Positions 33,089-44,124 of a DNA stretch of 64,000 nt are shown here, piece by piece. A program made the position numbers and the translations under genes. Numbering within the stretch: the first letter of the stretch is position 1; each line of letters opens with the position of its first letter. This DNA is from Stenogyne calaminthoides (Eukaryota > Streptophyta > Magnoliopsida > Lamiales > Lamiaceae): NCBI GenBank assembly GCA_037126765.1, contig JBBCBC010000016.1, positions 19,907,778 through 19,971,777 on the forward strand, read 5' to 3'. The notes beneath the pieces are model-generated. The model saw nothing but the letters and a program-made list of their open reading frames with translations, was not told the origin of the DNA and did not search any database.

Positions 33089-34136
33089 GTCATCATCGCC
33101 ACTAATAATAATTCACAATCATCCTTTTGAGAATTTATTCATGTGAAAGTTATCTTTTGGCCGTCCCGTAGGGGAATTTTTCCAAAAGATTTCACAAATA
33201 AATAAATCATGGAGGTCAAAATTAATTTGATTCGAAACCAAATTAATTATTAAAACATACTTAGTATTTTTTTTTTGAATTTGAGATTTTTTTTTTTTGG
33301 CAATTCTCATGCAAACACATTTAAACAAATTAAATAAAGCATAAGAAAAGACAATAATAAATCAAGCAAAGCAGAAAATAAACATATTGGACACAAATTA
33401 TCCAACTGTCATGGTTTGATTTTCCTGGGCTTGATCTTGAAGGAATGTCATCTCAAATTTCTCCCACTCGTTCGTCTCGAAAAAAAAAATTCGCCTCGAA
33501 TCGCCAGGAAGCTTCGCGGCGAGATGCTCGCCCCATCCGACCGGCCACTTGCTGTTGCCGTAGATCCTCGGTAACTCGGCAGCCTCGGCAGGCGACGGGT
33601 CGGTAACGCCTGTCTTGGCGTCTGTATTGCAAATCCCCTCGTCCTTCCCTTGTTTCGCTCTCTGGCCTTTCGGTGTTCGCGGGCGCTTAGCGACGCGGCC
33701 CCGGCCGACCCGGCCTAAGCGCCATGCCCGTTAAGCTTGGCGTCGTCCAGCGGCGTGCGATGCCTCCATTGGCACGTTTCGCACGATGCATGTCGCCTAC
33801 GTACTATTCCGGGTCTGTTTCAACTCCTCGTCTCCGTCTTCGTCTTCGATCAGGTTACAATTTATTTAACGAAAAATAAATACACCTCAAATCTATACTG
33901 GTCTATTACATTGAACAATTCAAATAGTCTAATCTACTCGTGGATTTTCTCACGAGAAAAACAAATCCGAACGAGTCGAATTAAAACCAACATTCATACG
34001 CATGAAAAATAAACACATTAAATACCATGACAATTGGATACCTGCAAAACAGATCTAGCAATTCTACTATCCAATTTTCAATTTAATGTCCAACATAATT
34101 TAAATAACAATTTAAAAGTCAGAGCTCGAAACCAGA

Positions 34137-34148
34137 GCTTTGATACCA
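34137..34148 (-). other. Primer-binding site of Copia-2
   Basis: On the - strand the 5' LTR end is followed by AC and TGGTATCAAAGC, matching initiator Met-tRNA with one difference from the Copia-1 site (CAAAGC rather than CAGAGC). Confidence 0.9.
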
Positions 34149-34150
34149 GT

Positions 34151-35840
34151 TGTTGGGGGAATATGGGTGCCCGGATCTATTCGAGATGATTTTAAATACA
34201 TATTTAAATTAACCAATTAATTACTAACATGAATTAATCCTAAATCAATTCAACATAATAATTAATAAGCAAATAAACAATCATGCGTACACATAATTCA
34301 CGTAAATCCTAAGCATGCGGAATCTAGGAGTCACGAGATTACGTACCTCTTGTAGAGACAACCGTTGAGACCTTGGATCAACCCAAAGAGCCTTCCCAAA
34401 TATGTCCCGAGTCCACGAACGTAATCCGGTGGGAGGATTCACACGAACGATTTTAACAAGAGAGAAAAATAAAATATTTTGCTACCACCTTTGTGGATTT
34501 CTAATATTTCCAACACATGGAATTGCATTGGGGATGAAGAAATCATCCGCTATTTATAGGACTAGGGGGGAGGGGACGAAAATTTAGGTCTAGTTGGGTC
34601 ATTGGGAAATTTTCTTGCTTCTTCCTTAAGACACAATCTTGTTATATTTCCCAAAATATCTCCCAACAAAATCTTCTCATCTCCTTCTTGTCCATTATTT
34701 TCGAAAATATCAAATAAAATAGGAAGATATAAGATATTTTTCTTTTCTTGAATTTATGGGATAAACTTGTATCTCAAGGATACTTATTCCATAAAATCTT
34801 TCCAAGAAAATCAAGAAAAACTTTTTCTCTCTCCTACTCATTTTTTTCGAAAATAATTAGGAAAATTAGGCAATAATATAATTGGACTTTAATTTGGGCT
34901 ATTTGAGGGGCCTTTAGGAGAATTAAGATTGGACCTTCAATGGACTATGAAGCTATAATATTGGGCCAAATATTATTCAAGTCCATTAATATTAATTTAC
35001 TCCACTATAAAATTAATATTGAATTATCCATCTTAACCCATATTACGACCTTACTATAATATTGCTCCCGGTCATTATTTTTCGTGTTTAAGATTATCTT
35101 AGTCCATTAATTAATTAAGACACTGAACAAGCTTTATATTAATTAACTTCTTTGTCTTTGGAGTAAAGACAGCTCAACGTTATTATCCATACCGAAAATA
35201 AATTTTCACTTGCAAGATTTGGTATGATAAAGATTATGAGCCCACCAAGGGGACAAATCAAGCAAGACGTACTTGCACATGATTCTCCGTATTAAATGTC
35301 AGCAATCGTCATGTAATTAATAATATTGCCCAAGATATAAGGTATCGAATCACATTGACTCTCTTCCTATCATAAGTCAAAACAATAGTTATTAATTCCA
35401 CACGATCCTATTTAAGGGACGGAGATTAAGAAATAACACACCACTGAGGTCTAATTCTTGTATATTCAGTACCGAAGAATTTATCCTTCTGTAGGTCCTT
35501 ATTCAGTGCATCTTAAATGCACTAGTATAATCTCTTGGTCAAGACAAGTCAATCTGAGCCTTATACTTCAACCTTTCATGATGGTTTGTTCATTTCCATC
35601 TGGATTGTGAATTTATACTTAATTACGAGGAACTGTTAATTTGATCTTCTGTGATCTGGTATCACCAAATTAACTACAACGTAATACGTACTTAACTTAT
35701 TGAACGGGTTTGTAATAAATATATATAACATTAATTCATATTTAATGCAACAGTGATTGACAGATTATTTCAGTAAATAAATAAAAAAATTCAATTTAGT
35801 TATACAAAGTAAAAACATACTTTTCAGTATAACCCTAACA
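34151..35840 (-). repeat. 5' LTR of Copia-2 (1690 bp)
   Basis: On the + strand it runs TGTTGGGGGAATATGGG to AGTATAACCCTAACA. A TATAAATA motif reads on the - strand at 34551-34558. It abuts Pumilio exon sequence at 35841. Confidence 0.93.
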
Positions 35841-36837
35841 AAATGATGGTGTGTCAATTGAAGTGCGTTAGAAGTAATCTTAGCAATGCGACATTGGCGT
35901 GGTTTACCGAGGGCGTGCTCCAAACATTATTGAAGAACACAGCCCCCGCTTTTGTCAATAGCGATGTCAAGGCAGTTATCAGCTATCACATTCATGATAT
36001 GCTACGTACATTCAAATAATTATTCATTAGTCTTATGTACACACTCATTCAATTTGATCAAAAAATTATCTTGAAATACGTTTTTATATTAATTAATTAT
36101 GTTTTTACGGCATCTTCCTATGGAATACAATATATTGAAAGATGTTTGAATCACTCTAACATCTTAATTTTCGAATTTACAATAAATTGAAAGATGTTTG
36201 AATCAATCTCAAATCTTAATTTTAGAATTTTAATTTTTAAAAGTCATAAAGATTATTAAATTTACAAACGAGCTTACGTGAATATTTTATATTTATTTAA
36301 ATCTAATAATAATATAAAAACCTATTAACATAAACCCCTAAAATCAAACACTAATTAAAATCATAACACTCATTAAAATCATAAAACACTAATTATGTGA
36401 AAAACGAAGTTATAGACACTAATGAACATCATATAAAAACCTAATTAACATAAACCCCTAAAACCAAACACTAATTAAAATAATTAAAATCATAAAGCCC
36501 TAGTTATGTGAAAAACAAAGTTATCGACACTAATTAACATCATAGAGCCCTAAGTAAATCAATGAAAAATGAAGTTATAAGAAAGCAAACCTGAATCATC
36601 AACGAAAAAAGTTATAAAAACTAGTTAACATCATAGAGACCTAATCAAATCAACGAAAAACGAAGTTATTAGAAAGTAAACATTGTTATCTTCAATAGAG
36701 AAGAATTTCAAACAATATTGAAAAACATGGTGACCATTCATAATCTTAGTTAGCGAAACTGTAATACGTCGTAAAATCGATATAACGCGGCACCTTTGCT
36801 CTTGTGTAGTCAAATGCTCAAGCAATTTCTGCACAAC
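35841..36837 (-). pseudogene. Pumilio-family (PUF) pseudogene, middle exons
   Basis: These are the upstream exons of the gene ending at 20312. The exon 36837-36682 reads VVQKLLEHLTTQEQRCRVIS and IMNGHHVFQYCLKFFSIEDN, two PUF repeats (VVQK and HHVFQ core helices). An intron with GT..AG ends (36681 to 36002) follows. The exon from 36001 reads NVIADNCLDIAIDKSGGCVL, then CLEHALGKPRQCR and NALQLTHHHF, where Copia-2 interrupts it at 35840. The Lys expected after SGGCVLQ is a stop (TAA). The 5' side of the gene is cut at 36838 by an LTR, so the N-terminal region and first repeats are not visible. I cannot choose a specific Pumilio orthologue. Confidence 0.88.
36318..36660. repeat. ~115-bp tandem repeats in a Pumilio intron
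   Basis: The text AACATAAACCCCTAAAA..CAAACACTAATTAAAATCATAA..GAAAAACGAAGTTAT..ACACTAAT recurs about three times with decay. The units are AT-rich, lie wholly in the intron between 36681 and 36002, and have no coding content. Confidence 0.7.
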
Positions 36838-37548
36838 TGTCACATCCCAATTTTTCGTAGGCCAACTATGCATAAATTTCGTAAGAATTTACAGCGGAAA
36901 GTAAAAATAAATAAAATAAATATGCACTTTAAAACTCAAAAGGTTCAAATTTTTCTAAAGAGATGTGACTATAATTAAATAAAATACTTCAATCTCAAAA
37001 AAACTGAACTTGAACTTAATATGACTCAATATTCAAAAAATGAAATCAATTGTTGCAATAGTAAAATTTAAATAAACACTTGAGGCAATCCATCGTCCCT
37101 CCACCGCAGTTCTTCTTAATCTGTAAAATGTTAAATGTATGGTATGAGCAAAACCACTAGCTCGGTGAGATTACCTTATGAAGATTAAATATAACATACA
37201 AATAAAGAGTTCAAGCACAAGTGATCATATCAATCACAAATTATCACATAAAACTTTTCATCATAAATATAACCATTTAATAAATCTTGCTTAATGGTTT
37301 CCCCAAGGATCTCTTTGCAATCCCACTGGGTCTCCCGAAGACTTCTTTGCAGTCTCGGGCTATGTGCACGGTAGTTCCCCCAAAGACCTCTTTGCGATTT
37401 TACTAGGTTCCCTGAGGACCTCTTTGCAGTCCCGGGCCTCTTTGCAGCCCTTGGCCTTTCATAAATTTATTTTCACAATAATTTTATAATTTTATATCAT
37501 CAAATCATGCTCAAGAAAATAATTTATCATATACATCACGTCATTTTA

Positions 37549-39257
37549 TGACACGACCACCCTTATTTAACCTAATTTTTTCACGAACATAAATATAATT
37601 CAACCTGGAATCCGGCTATAATTTTTTTTTTTCAATTTAACCTGTAATTCTGCTATATTTTTTTTTTCGAGCAATATTACACCAACATCATTTCACACCC
37701 AAATAACCTGTCGCTTCATGTATATAAAAGGTAGCAACAAACCACCAATTTGTACTCAGACACCCAGTCAACACACTAGAACATACCAAACTCAGTAACA
37801 TAACATAACATAATGCATATCCAAAAGTGACAAAATATACAATAACGAAAGCAAAATGAGCCGCAACATGCCCACCAGGTCGTCATCTATGTACACAGCA
37901 ACTCAAAACCTGCAGGAGTTCCACAGCCCGTCCAGTAAGTCCACCACATCACACCCCATCACAATTACCTACAATGCATAAACTACGTGAGATAAAACTC
38001 AGTAAGTAGGAATTATGCATGATAATGTCATTATTTAGAAAGTCTCCCCATGCACTCTCATTTAAAATCATCAATTTATTTATTGAAACACTCAATAGGG
38101 CTCCTGACACACTGTTATACACCAGAATGAGCTCAACATCCACATAATCAAATGGTCAATATAAATATCACATAAGTATGATCCGGACGTGAGGCCCATC
38201 CTCTTGTGGCCCAACAGGGGTTCTCCTCGCACATACGCCCCCTATGTCCACCAAGAAGTCATCCCACCATGCCAAATCATAATGGTGTAGTCCGAGGATC
38301 CACCCTCTAACGGCCCAGCGAGGTCCATCACCAAACTCGACCCCCAATCCGCTTAAGAAATCCCCTCACTGAACACCCACACAACATATCACAAATAATC
38401 GATAAGGGTTCTCCTCGCACGTACGCCCCCTATCATATAAGACGCGCCCCAAGGATTCTCCTCACACGTACGCCCCTTGTGTTTCCAGTATATAACCAGT
38501 GGCCAACACACACAACATCTGCTCAAATATCATCTCATGATAATGTATGATATGCATAATGCAATGCAATGCAATGCAACACAAGATATAACACAAAATT
38601 CACATACCGCCGAACTCATAGGTTCGATTCATATAACTTTCGAGCTCACAAGCTTCTACCACAATAATCACTAAATATAAACCAATCTCACAATTCATAT
38701 AAAATTCATATATTGTCAATTATACACAAATTAATCACATAATACTATGTTTATGCATTGTAGTTGCAGATGAATTTTTACTTACCTCATATTCGGCCAA
38801 GCTGATAACTCAAAACTCTTATACCACCTTATTGCCTTTCACTGCTTCTCGTATCTCACTCTTATTACTGTTTTTCCCCTCTTTTCTCGTTTGTAGACTT
38901 AAGCTGGAGATATTATGCGAGTATGAATAGAGGGTCTTCGAGGCTCACTGTTTGCATTTATAAGTTAAAAGTATGTTTCTTGGTACTACGTTTCCAATAT
39001 CTAGATCCCTCCTCTCAAAAATCGTGTTGCCGCCTTACTTAGTATACTTATATTCATTATTAATTGTTTTCTATTATCTCCTAAAAGAGATATGCACTAC
39101 ACGTGCACAACTTCTAAGTTTTGATGTGTTATATATATATATATATTATTACTACTTGAATGTCAAAGAAGAGAGAGAATATATATATAGTACTAGTTCA
39201 TTACTGAAGCTTAGTACACGGACTATGCATACATATATTAACCATTGCTTAATTACT

Positions 39258-39288
<31 letters not shown>

Positions 39289-39629
39289 GTTTATATCTCA
39301 TGAATTTATTCTTATTTAGCCTTTATTTTCTAATCACTCACTTTCAAAAATCATCACCTTATACACATTTTAATTTTCCACCAACAATTAAACAATTTGC
39401 ATTATGCATCAAAATATGATTGGAGTCCTAATAAATCATATTAGGGGTTTCTCCCCAAGAAATGTAAAAATATAACAAGCACTCAATATTTAAAATTCTT
39501 TTAGACACAAGATAAAATAATGCAAAATCACAAGTATCAGATAAATAATATTAACTCGCAAATAATATAAAATGCACGTAATTCATGAAATATATTGGCC
39601 AATGGGTAGTGAAAAGCTCGGGTATCACA
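37549..39629 (-). repeat. Second solo LTR of the same gypsy family (2081 bp)
   Basis: On the + strand it runs TGACACGACCACCC to GAGCTCGGGTATCACA-type end (GCTCGGGTATCACA), the inverse of the LTR at 30800-33088. Exact 5-bp duplications TTTTA flank it (37544-37548 and 39630-39634). Shared text with the + copy includes GTAGTTGCA(A/G)ATGAATTT and CTGCAGGTTTTGAGT. It is nested in another LTR. Confidence 0.88.
39262..39288. repeat. TA microsatellite
   Basis: About 13 TA repeats lie inside the solo LTR. Confidence 0.9.
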
Positions 39630-40240
39630 TTTTATATTACACATAAACAATTTATTCATACAAAATATTTAATAAAGATAAAGAAATCACACCTTAAATT
39701 CTGATTGAACTCGTAGTAAAAAAAAATAGTCCTACTAGGCGTATCCCTTAGCACCTAAAATAAATATTAGATAACATATCTTAATATTCAATAATAACAA
39801 TAATATAACCGAATTGAAAGTAATCAGTGCATGGTTGTCCTCTTCGAAATTGATGGCGTGAAAAGTAAAAGAAAATAGATTTATGAGGTTATACCCCATG
39901 AGTAAAAACAAAAGGAACTAACTTGGCAATCTCTTTTCAATTTTAATGATAGAATTTAAATGAATCAATATTATGGTCATTGCCATGAATACCTAGAAGT
40001 ATAAGAAATTATTGTGGCTGCAGGATTTGGTATTAGAATTTAAGAAAAAATAAATAAATTGGGAAATAAGAATGGAATTGTGATACTTACACCGAAGCTT
40101 AGCCTTAATGTAAAAGAAAGAATATGACGTTGCCTCTAAGTGCAAATCGAGAGGAGAGGTATGATCAATTTGTATAATGATAATAACAGTCGTATTTATA
40201 GGAAAAAATAAATGGGATAATTAATCAAAAGTGTTATTTT

Positions 40241-42394
40241 TCTATGAGTCTTACTCTTAAGTGCTACCATTTTTTTTGTAGTACTCTGAGGTACAAAAAT
40301 TATCCTTTATACCCTTATTCACCTCGGCTACCCCACTAACCCCATATAATGTAGCCTCATCTCTCTCTCCCCCATTATTTCAATCTCACGCTCAATTATC
40401 AACCCCACCTTCCAAAAATTCTATCTCTAAAAAATTACATCTTCCCTCACACACGCTCACCCCACCCCACCAACAACATCTCTCTCGGCGCTCAATAGCC
40501 CCCGCGCCCCCTCCGCCGAGGAAGACATATTTTCCGCAACGGAAACACCCTCCTTCCATCCGCGTTTTCAACAGTGGCGAAGATGCCTCCACGCCTATTT
40601 CCCGGCACTGACGCCACTACGACAAGGACCTTCACACTGCTACTGTCGCCGCCCCCGCGACCCCACAATCATTAGACGGTTGCACAGATCGATGATTTTA
40701 GCGGCGGATCTGGGGTGGATCTGGGTGTTAGCAACAAATCCGTCTGATGTAGGAGCAGTAGTGGCGGATCCTTTCGATCTAGAGGGTGACAACGATATGA
40801 GTGACGAAAGTGGTGATGCGCTTAGAGCGCCAACCATAGGTGGAGATCTCAGAGAAAACTATGGATGAGTTTGGTGGTGGATACACGACGGCGGTGGATT
40901 TGGTGCTAAAAAAGTATTATTGCGGTGGAGTGCGGTGGAGACTGCTGATGATAAGTACTATTTTTTATATTTGTCCAATTTATTCATGAGATGGATTGCT
41001 ACGAAGAAATTGGAAAGGAAATAGACAACTCATCATATATATAGTCATATTTTATTTTATTATTAAGCCCAACTTTTGAAGTTTTGTCAAATATGAAATC
41101 ATACGAAATTACCAAAAGAAGATTTGATGATTTATTGATTGTTGTGGTTTGGGGTTTTTTATTGTTATTTGGCGAGATTTTTTTGATTTGGTTCTATATA
41201 GTCATATTTATTGTTGCGCTATGATTTGCTTAATTTTAACTTACGATGTTTGATTTTCAAATTTATGGTCTTTTAATGTGATTTTACTCTTCAATTATTT
41301 TCAATCTTTTGATGATTAGTACTGATTTGTCGATGTTTGATCTTCATGTTTTGTTGCAGATGATTTTTTGACCGATCATGGGTGCAAGAGAAAGAGAGAT
41401 AATTTTCTAGTTTGAATAATTCTGTAATTATTATTGTAACTTTTAGATATTGTTAAATTTTTTATTATTGTTAAATTTTTTATTAATGTAAAATTTTCAG
41501 ATTCTATTAGCATAAATTTGATTAAGTTCAATTTTTTTACGGGGTGTGCAAAGTTTTTTATGAGTGTGCATAAATTTTTATAGGTGTGTAGAATTTTTTA
41601 TGGGTGTGCAAATTTTTTATACGAGTGTGCAGATTTTTTATGGGTGTACAGAATTTTTTGTTACACGTGTACATAATTTTTTTTATGGGTGTGTAGAATT
41701 TTTAAATAAAAGGATATATGATTAAAAAGAAATTGAAGTATGCAGAAATTACTTTAGGTGTGAAGAATTTTTTTTAGTTAATATTTTATTACTGAAAAGA
41801 ATTAATTAAATAAAAGGACAGATGATTAAAAAAAATTTGAATGTGCAGATTTTTTATTAGGTGTGCAAATTTTTTTATGGTTTTGCAGAATTTTTAAATA
41901 TAAAGAATAGATGACTAAAAAGAAATTGGGGTGTGCATATTTTTTTTGGGTTAATATTTTATTAATGAATAAAATTAATTAAATAAAGGACATATGATTA
42001 AAGAAAATTTTGGGGTGTGCAGATTTTTTATTGAGTGAGCAAGATTTTTTATGGGCTGAATTTAAAAAATTAATTAAATAAAAAGATTCTTTTACGGGTG
42101 TGCAGAATTTTTTTGGGTGTGCAGATTTTTTTCGGGTGTACAGAATAATTTCGAATATGTAAATTTATTGGACTGAAAATTTTTGTTATTGAAAAAAATT
42201 AATCAAATAAAAGGACAGATAATTAAAAAAATGAGCTAAAAAATCAATTAATTAAAATGACATACAATTAAAATTTAAAATCCACAACTTTAAAAATTTT
42301 ATTTTGGACAAAATTAGCAAAAATGTTGGGGTGCAGAAAAGTGTCAAATTTGAAAAATTGCACATAACTATCAATATAAGACATTATTATATAT
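40241..42394. other. Unresolved stretch: GC-rich block and degenerate repeats
   Basis: No gene or element can be supported. About 40440-40680 is GC-rich (GCCCCCGCGCCCCCTCCGCC) and short frames there lack any domain. From about 41530 to 42130 the motif GGGTGTGCAGAATTTTTTAT recurs many times at uneven 25-40 bp spacing with decay, separated by AAATAAAAGGACAGATGATT-type text that also recurs (41705, 41812, 41990, 42208). The mix could be a non-autonomous DNA transposon with captured sequence, but I could not find matching ends or target duplications. Confidence 0.4.
41530..42130. repeat. Degenerate GTGTGCA-T-rich minisatellite
   Basis: More than ten copies of (G)GGTGTGCA(G)A(A)TTTTTTAT occur in about 600 bp. 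Spacing varies, copies differ by a few bases, and longer units containing AATTAATTAAATAAAAGGACA are also repeated. Confidence 0.75.
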
Positions 42395-43282
42395 AAGGGC
42401 ATTTAAGACTATCTTGACCATTGTCCTGAATTCCTCTTCTATTTGGGCATTCAAAAGCAGTATGTCCTGGTTCCTTGCACATGTAACATATATTTTTACC
42501 CTTTAAGCATTCACAAAAATGTTTTCGGCCACATGTCTCGCAAGTAGGTTTCTGTACTTGAGTGTTTCTCTTGATATCGTCTTAGATCTTCCTTTGTTTG
42601 TAGAGGTTGTTATGCTCTTCTTGACTCGATTGCTCCCACTTTCTTTTTCCGAACTGCTCTCCATTTGTTGGTTTAGATGCGTCCATCCCTATGCTGGCTT
42701 CAATTTCCTCAGTCCGTTCATAAGTTTCTGTCAGGGTTGTGATTCCTTGACCGGCTACAACATTCCTGATTTCAGAGCGAAGACCTTATCTGAATCTCTG
42801 AACCTTCTTAGCTCAGTGTCAGCCAAGTGCGGAGCAAAACGACACAAACGATAGAACTCTCGTTCATATTCTTCTACCTTCATGTTTCCCTGTTTCAGAT
42901 TGAAGAATTCCGTCTCCATTTTCACTTTGTACGATGGTGGACAATACTTTTCATTTATGACCCGCTTAAATCCTTCCTAGGTGAGTGTTGCTATCTCGAT
43001 TGCTGGGTGCATACCTTTGTAGGAGTTCCACCACATTCGTGTGTCCTCCTGTTGCACGAACGTAGCACATGACACCTTTTGAGCGTTTGTGAACTTCAAT
43101 AGTCCAAGGATGTCTTCAATCCTTCTTAACCATTCCTCTAGCGCTGCCGGTCCATCTCGACCATTAAAAAAAGGGGGCTTGAAACTGTTGAATTGCTTCG
43201 CCACTTGAAGTTGATTGGCTGGTTGAGCTGGTTCAACTCGTGTGGCATGTTCCTTTATGGATTCGATTGTCTTAATACCCAA
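42395..43282 (-). pseudogene. Ty3/gypsy gag fragment
   Basis: The - strand reads FKPPFFNGRDGPAALEEWLR, then FTNAQKVSCATFVQQEDTRM and WWNSYKGMHP (43282-42977), the retrotransposon gag domain of gypsy elements. At about 42530-42400 the antisense sequence gives CETCGRKHFCECLKGK then CYMCKEPGHTAFEC, an intact CX2CX4HX4C zinc knuckle. Frameshifts lie between the two (about 42830-42970). No gypsy protease, RT or LTR adjoins it. About 90 bp of unassigned sequence (43283-43369) separates it from SIRE-2. It may belong to the same element as the LTR fragment at 36838, but that link is inference. Confidence 0.82.
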
Positions 43283-43369
43283 AATTTATAAATATCATCT
43301 AATCTTAACCCACTATCATTATCATCTATCAGTCACCGCAGTTATTAGGAATTAAAATATTTAACCATC

Positions 43370-44119
43370 GTATATAAAAGTTAGTCATATCCATGTCAAT
43401 AATTGTATATCATTTAAAACAATCACCAGAGTGTATTTGCGTCCGCTGAAACTAAGTGGCGTAACTGGTCCGAATAAATCCATGTGGAGCAGTTGCAATA
43501 CTCTGCTGGATGGAGGTGAAGGAATCCCTTTGAATGAAGCCTTGACTTGCTTTCCCTTCTGACATGCGGCACATGTCTGATCCTTAGAGAAAACTTCATT
43601 CGGGAGTCCCTCAACCAAGGACATCCTTGCTATCTTGTTAAGAGTCTTAAAGTTCAGATGACTCATTCTCTTGTGCTAGAGCCAACTGCTACTTTTGGAA
43701 CTCATAACAATCAGGCATGCATTTCTTGGACAACTGTCTCAATCTGCTGTATAGATCGTTCCTTTCCTGGAACCAGTTAGCAAAATCAGTTGAGTAGCTC
43801 AATTTCTGATAGTGCGTCGATCTGTCGAGAACTCAACACTAAATCCGTTGTCGCAGAATTGTGAACTCGATAATAGGTCATGCTTTAAACCATCGACATA
43901 CGAAACTCCAGAAACCTGTACATCATCATTGACTAAGGTTCTGAACCCTCTGGTAAAACCAAAGTTATCGTCACCAAAGAGTACACGTGGGCCTTCTTGT
44001 TCTATGTATGGACTGAGGAGATGTTTGTTGCCAGTCATGTGCCTTGAGCATCCATTATTGATGTACCAGATAGTTGTTTGTACACCTCCCTTATTGGCCA
44101 AACCCACGCGAACCTGCAA
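43370..44119 (-). pseudogene. Protease and integrase N-terminus of SIRE-2
   Basis: From 44119 on the - strand: TTIWYINNGCSRHMTGNKHL (protease active site, where D-S-G is now N-N-G, so the catalytic Asp is lost). Then FTRGFRTLVNDDVQVSGVSY and LSSSQFCDNGFSVEF. A stop or shift follows (about 43670-43800). The next piece reads MSHLNFKTLNKIARMSLVEG, CAACQKGKQVKASFKG, LLHMDLFGPVTPLSFSGRKY and TLVIV, the pre-integrase and first strand of the integrase core. Coding decays after VIVLND and ends at the gypsy fragment. No functional product is possible. Confidence 0.88.
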
Positions 44120-44124
44120 TCAAA

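Larger units (their letters stand above)
30428..34136 (-). other. Leader of Copia-2, split by a solo LTR
   Basis: Untranslated sequence lies between primer site and gag: 33089-34136 and 30428-30799, with a gypsy solo LTR between them. The leader repeats GAGCCTCTTGGGAGGGTCAT at about 30571 and 30780. The part at about 33480-33850 is GC-rich (for example CGACGCGGCCCCGGCCGACC) in an AT-rich surrounding, recalling the GC-rich block in the Copia-1b leader. I see no gene in it. Confidence 0.7.
21166..35840 (-). mobile_element. Ty1/copia element Copia-2 with nested insertions
   Basis: This - strand element has both LTRs: 5' LTR 35840-34151, primer site 34148-34137, leader, gag, protease, integrase, RT/RNase H, polypurine tract and 3' LTR 22859-21166. 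It splits a Pumilio exon; flanks AAAGA (21161-21165) and AAATG (35841-35845) are probably a decayed 5-bp duplication. Nested in it are a chimeric copia insert (24208-27158), a hAT-like element (27900-28459) and a gypsy solo LTR (30800-33088). Without them it is about 8.9 kb. The coding region is interrupted, and the LTRs have diverged by scattered changes. Confidence 0.93.
36838..40240 (-). repeat. LTR fragment, gypsy-like, cutting a Pumilio exon
   Basis: The + strand starts TGTCACATCCCAATTTTT exactly where Pumilio coding sequence ends. Read on the - strand this is an LTR terminus (..AAATTGGGATGTGACA), similar in style to the end GAAAATTGGGGCATGACA of the gypsy LTR at 17071. The inside has gypsy-LTR-like text (CTCACCGAGCTAGTGG at about 37160) and a cluster of GACCTCTTTGCAGTCCCGGG repeats (37310-37450). 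A TATAAATA motif on the - strand near 40195 may be its promoter. It is interrupted by the solo LTR at 37549-39629. The right boundary is not resolved; 40240 is a limit of confidence, not an observed end. Confidence 0.6.
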
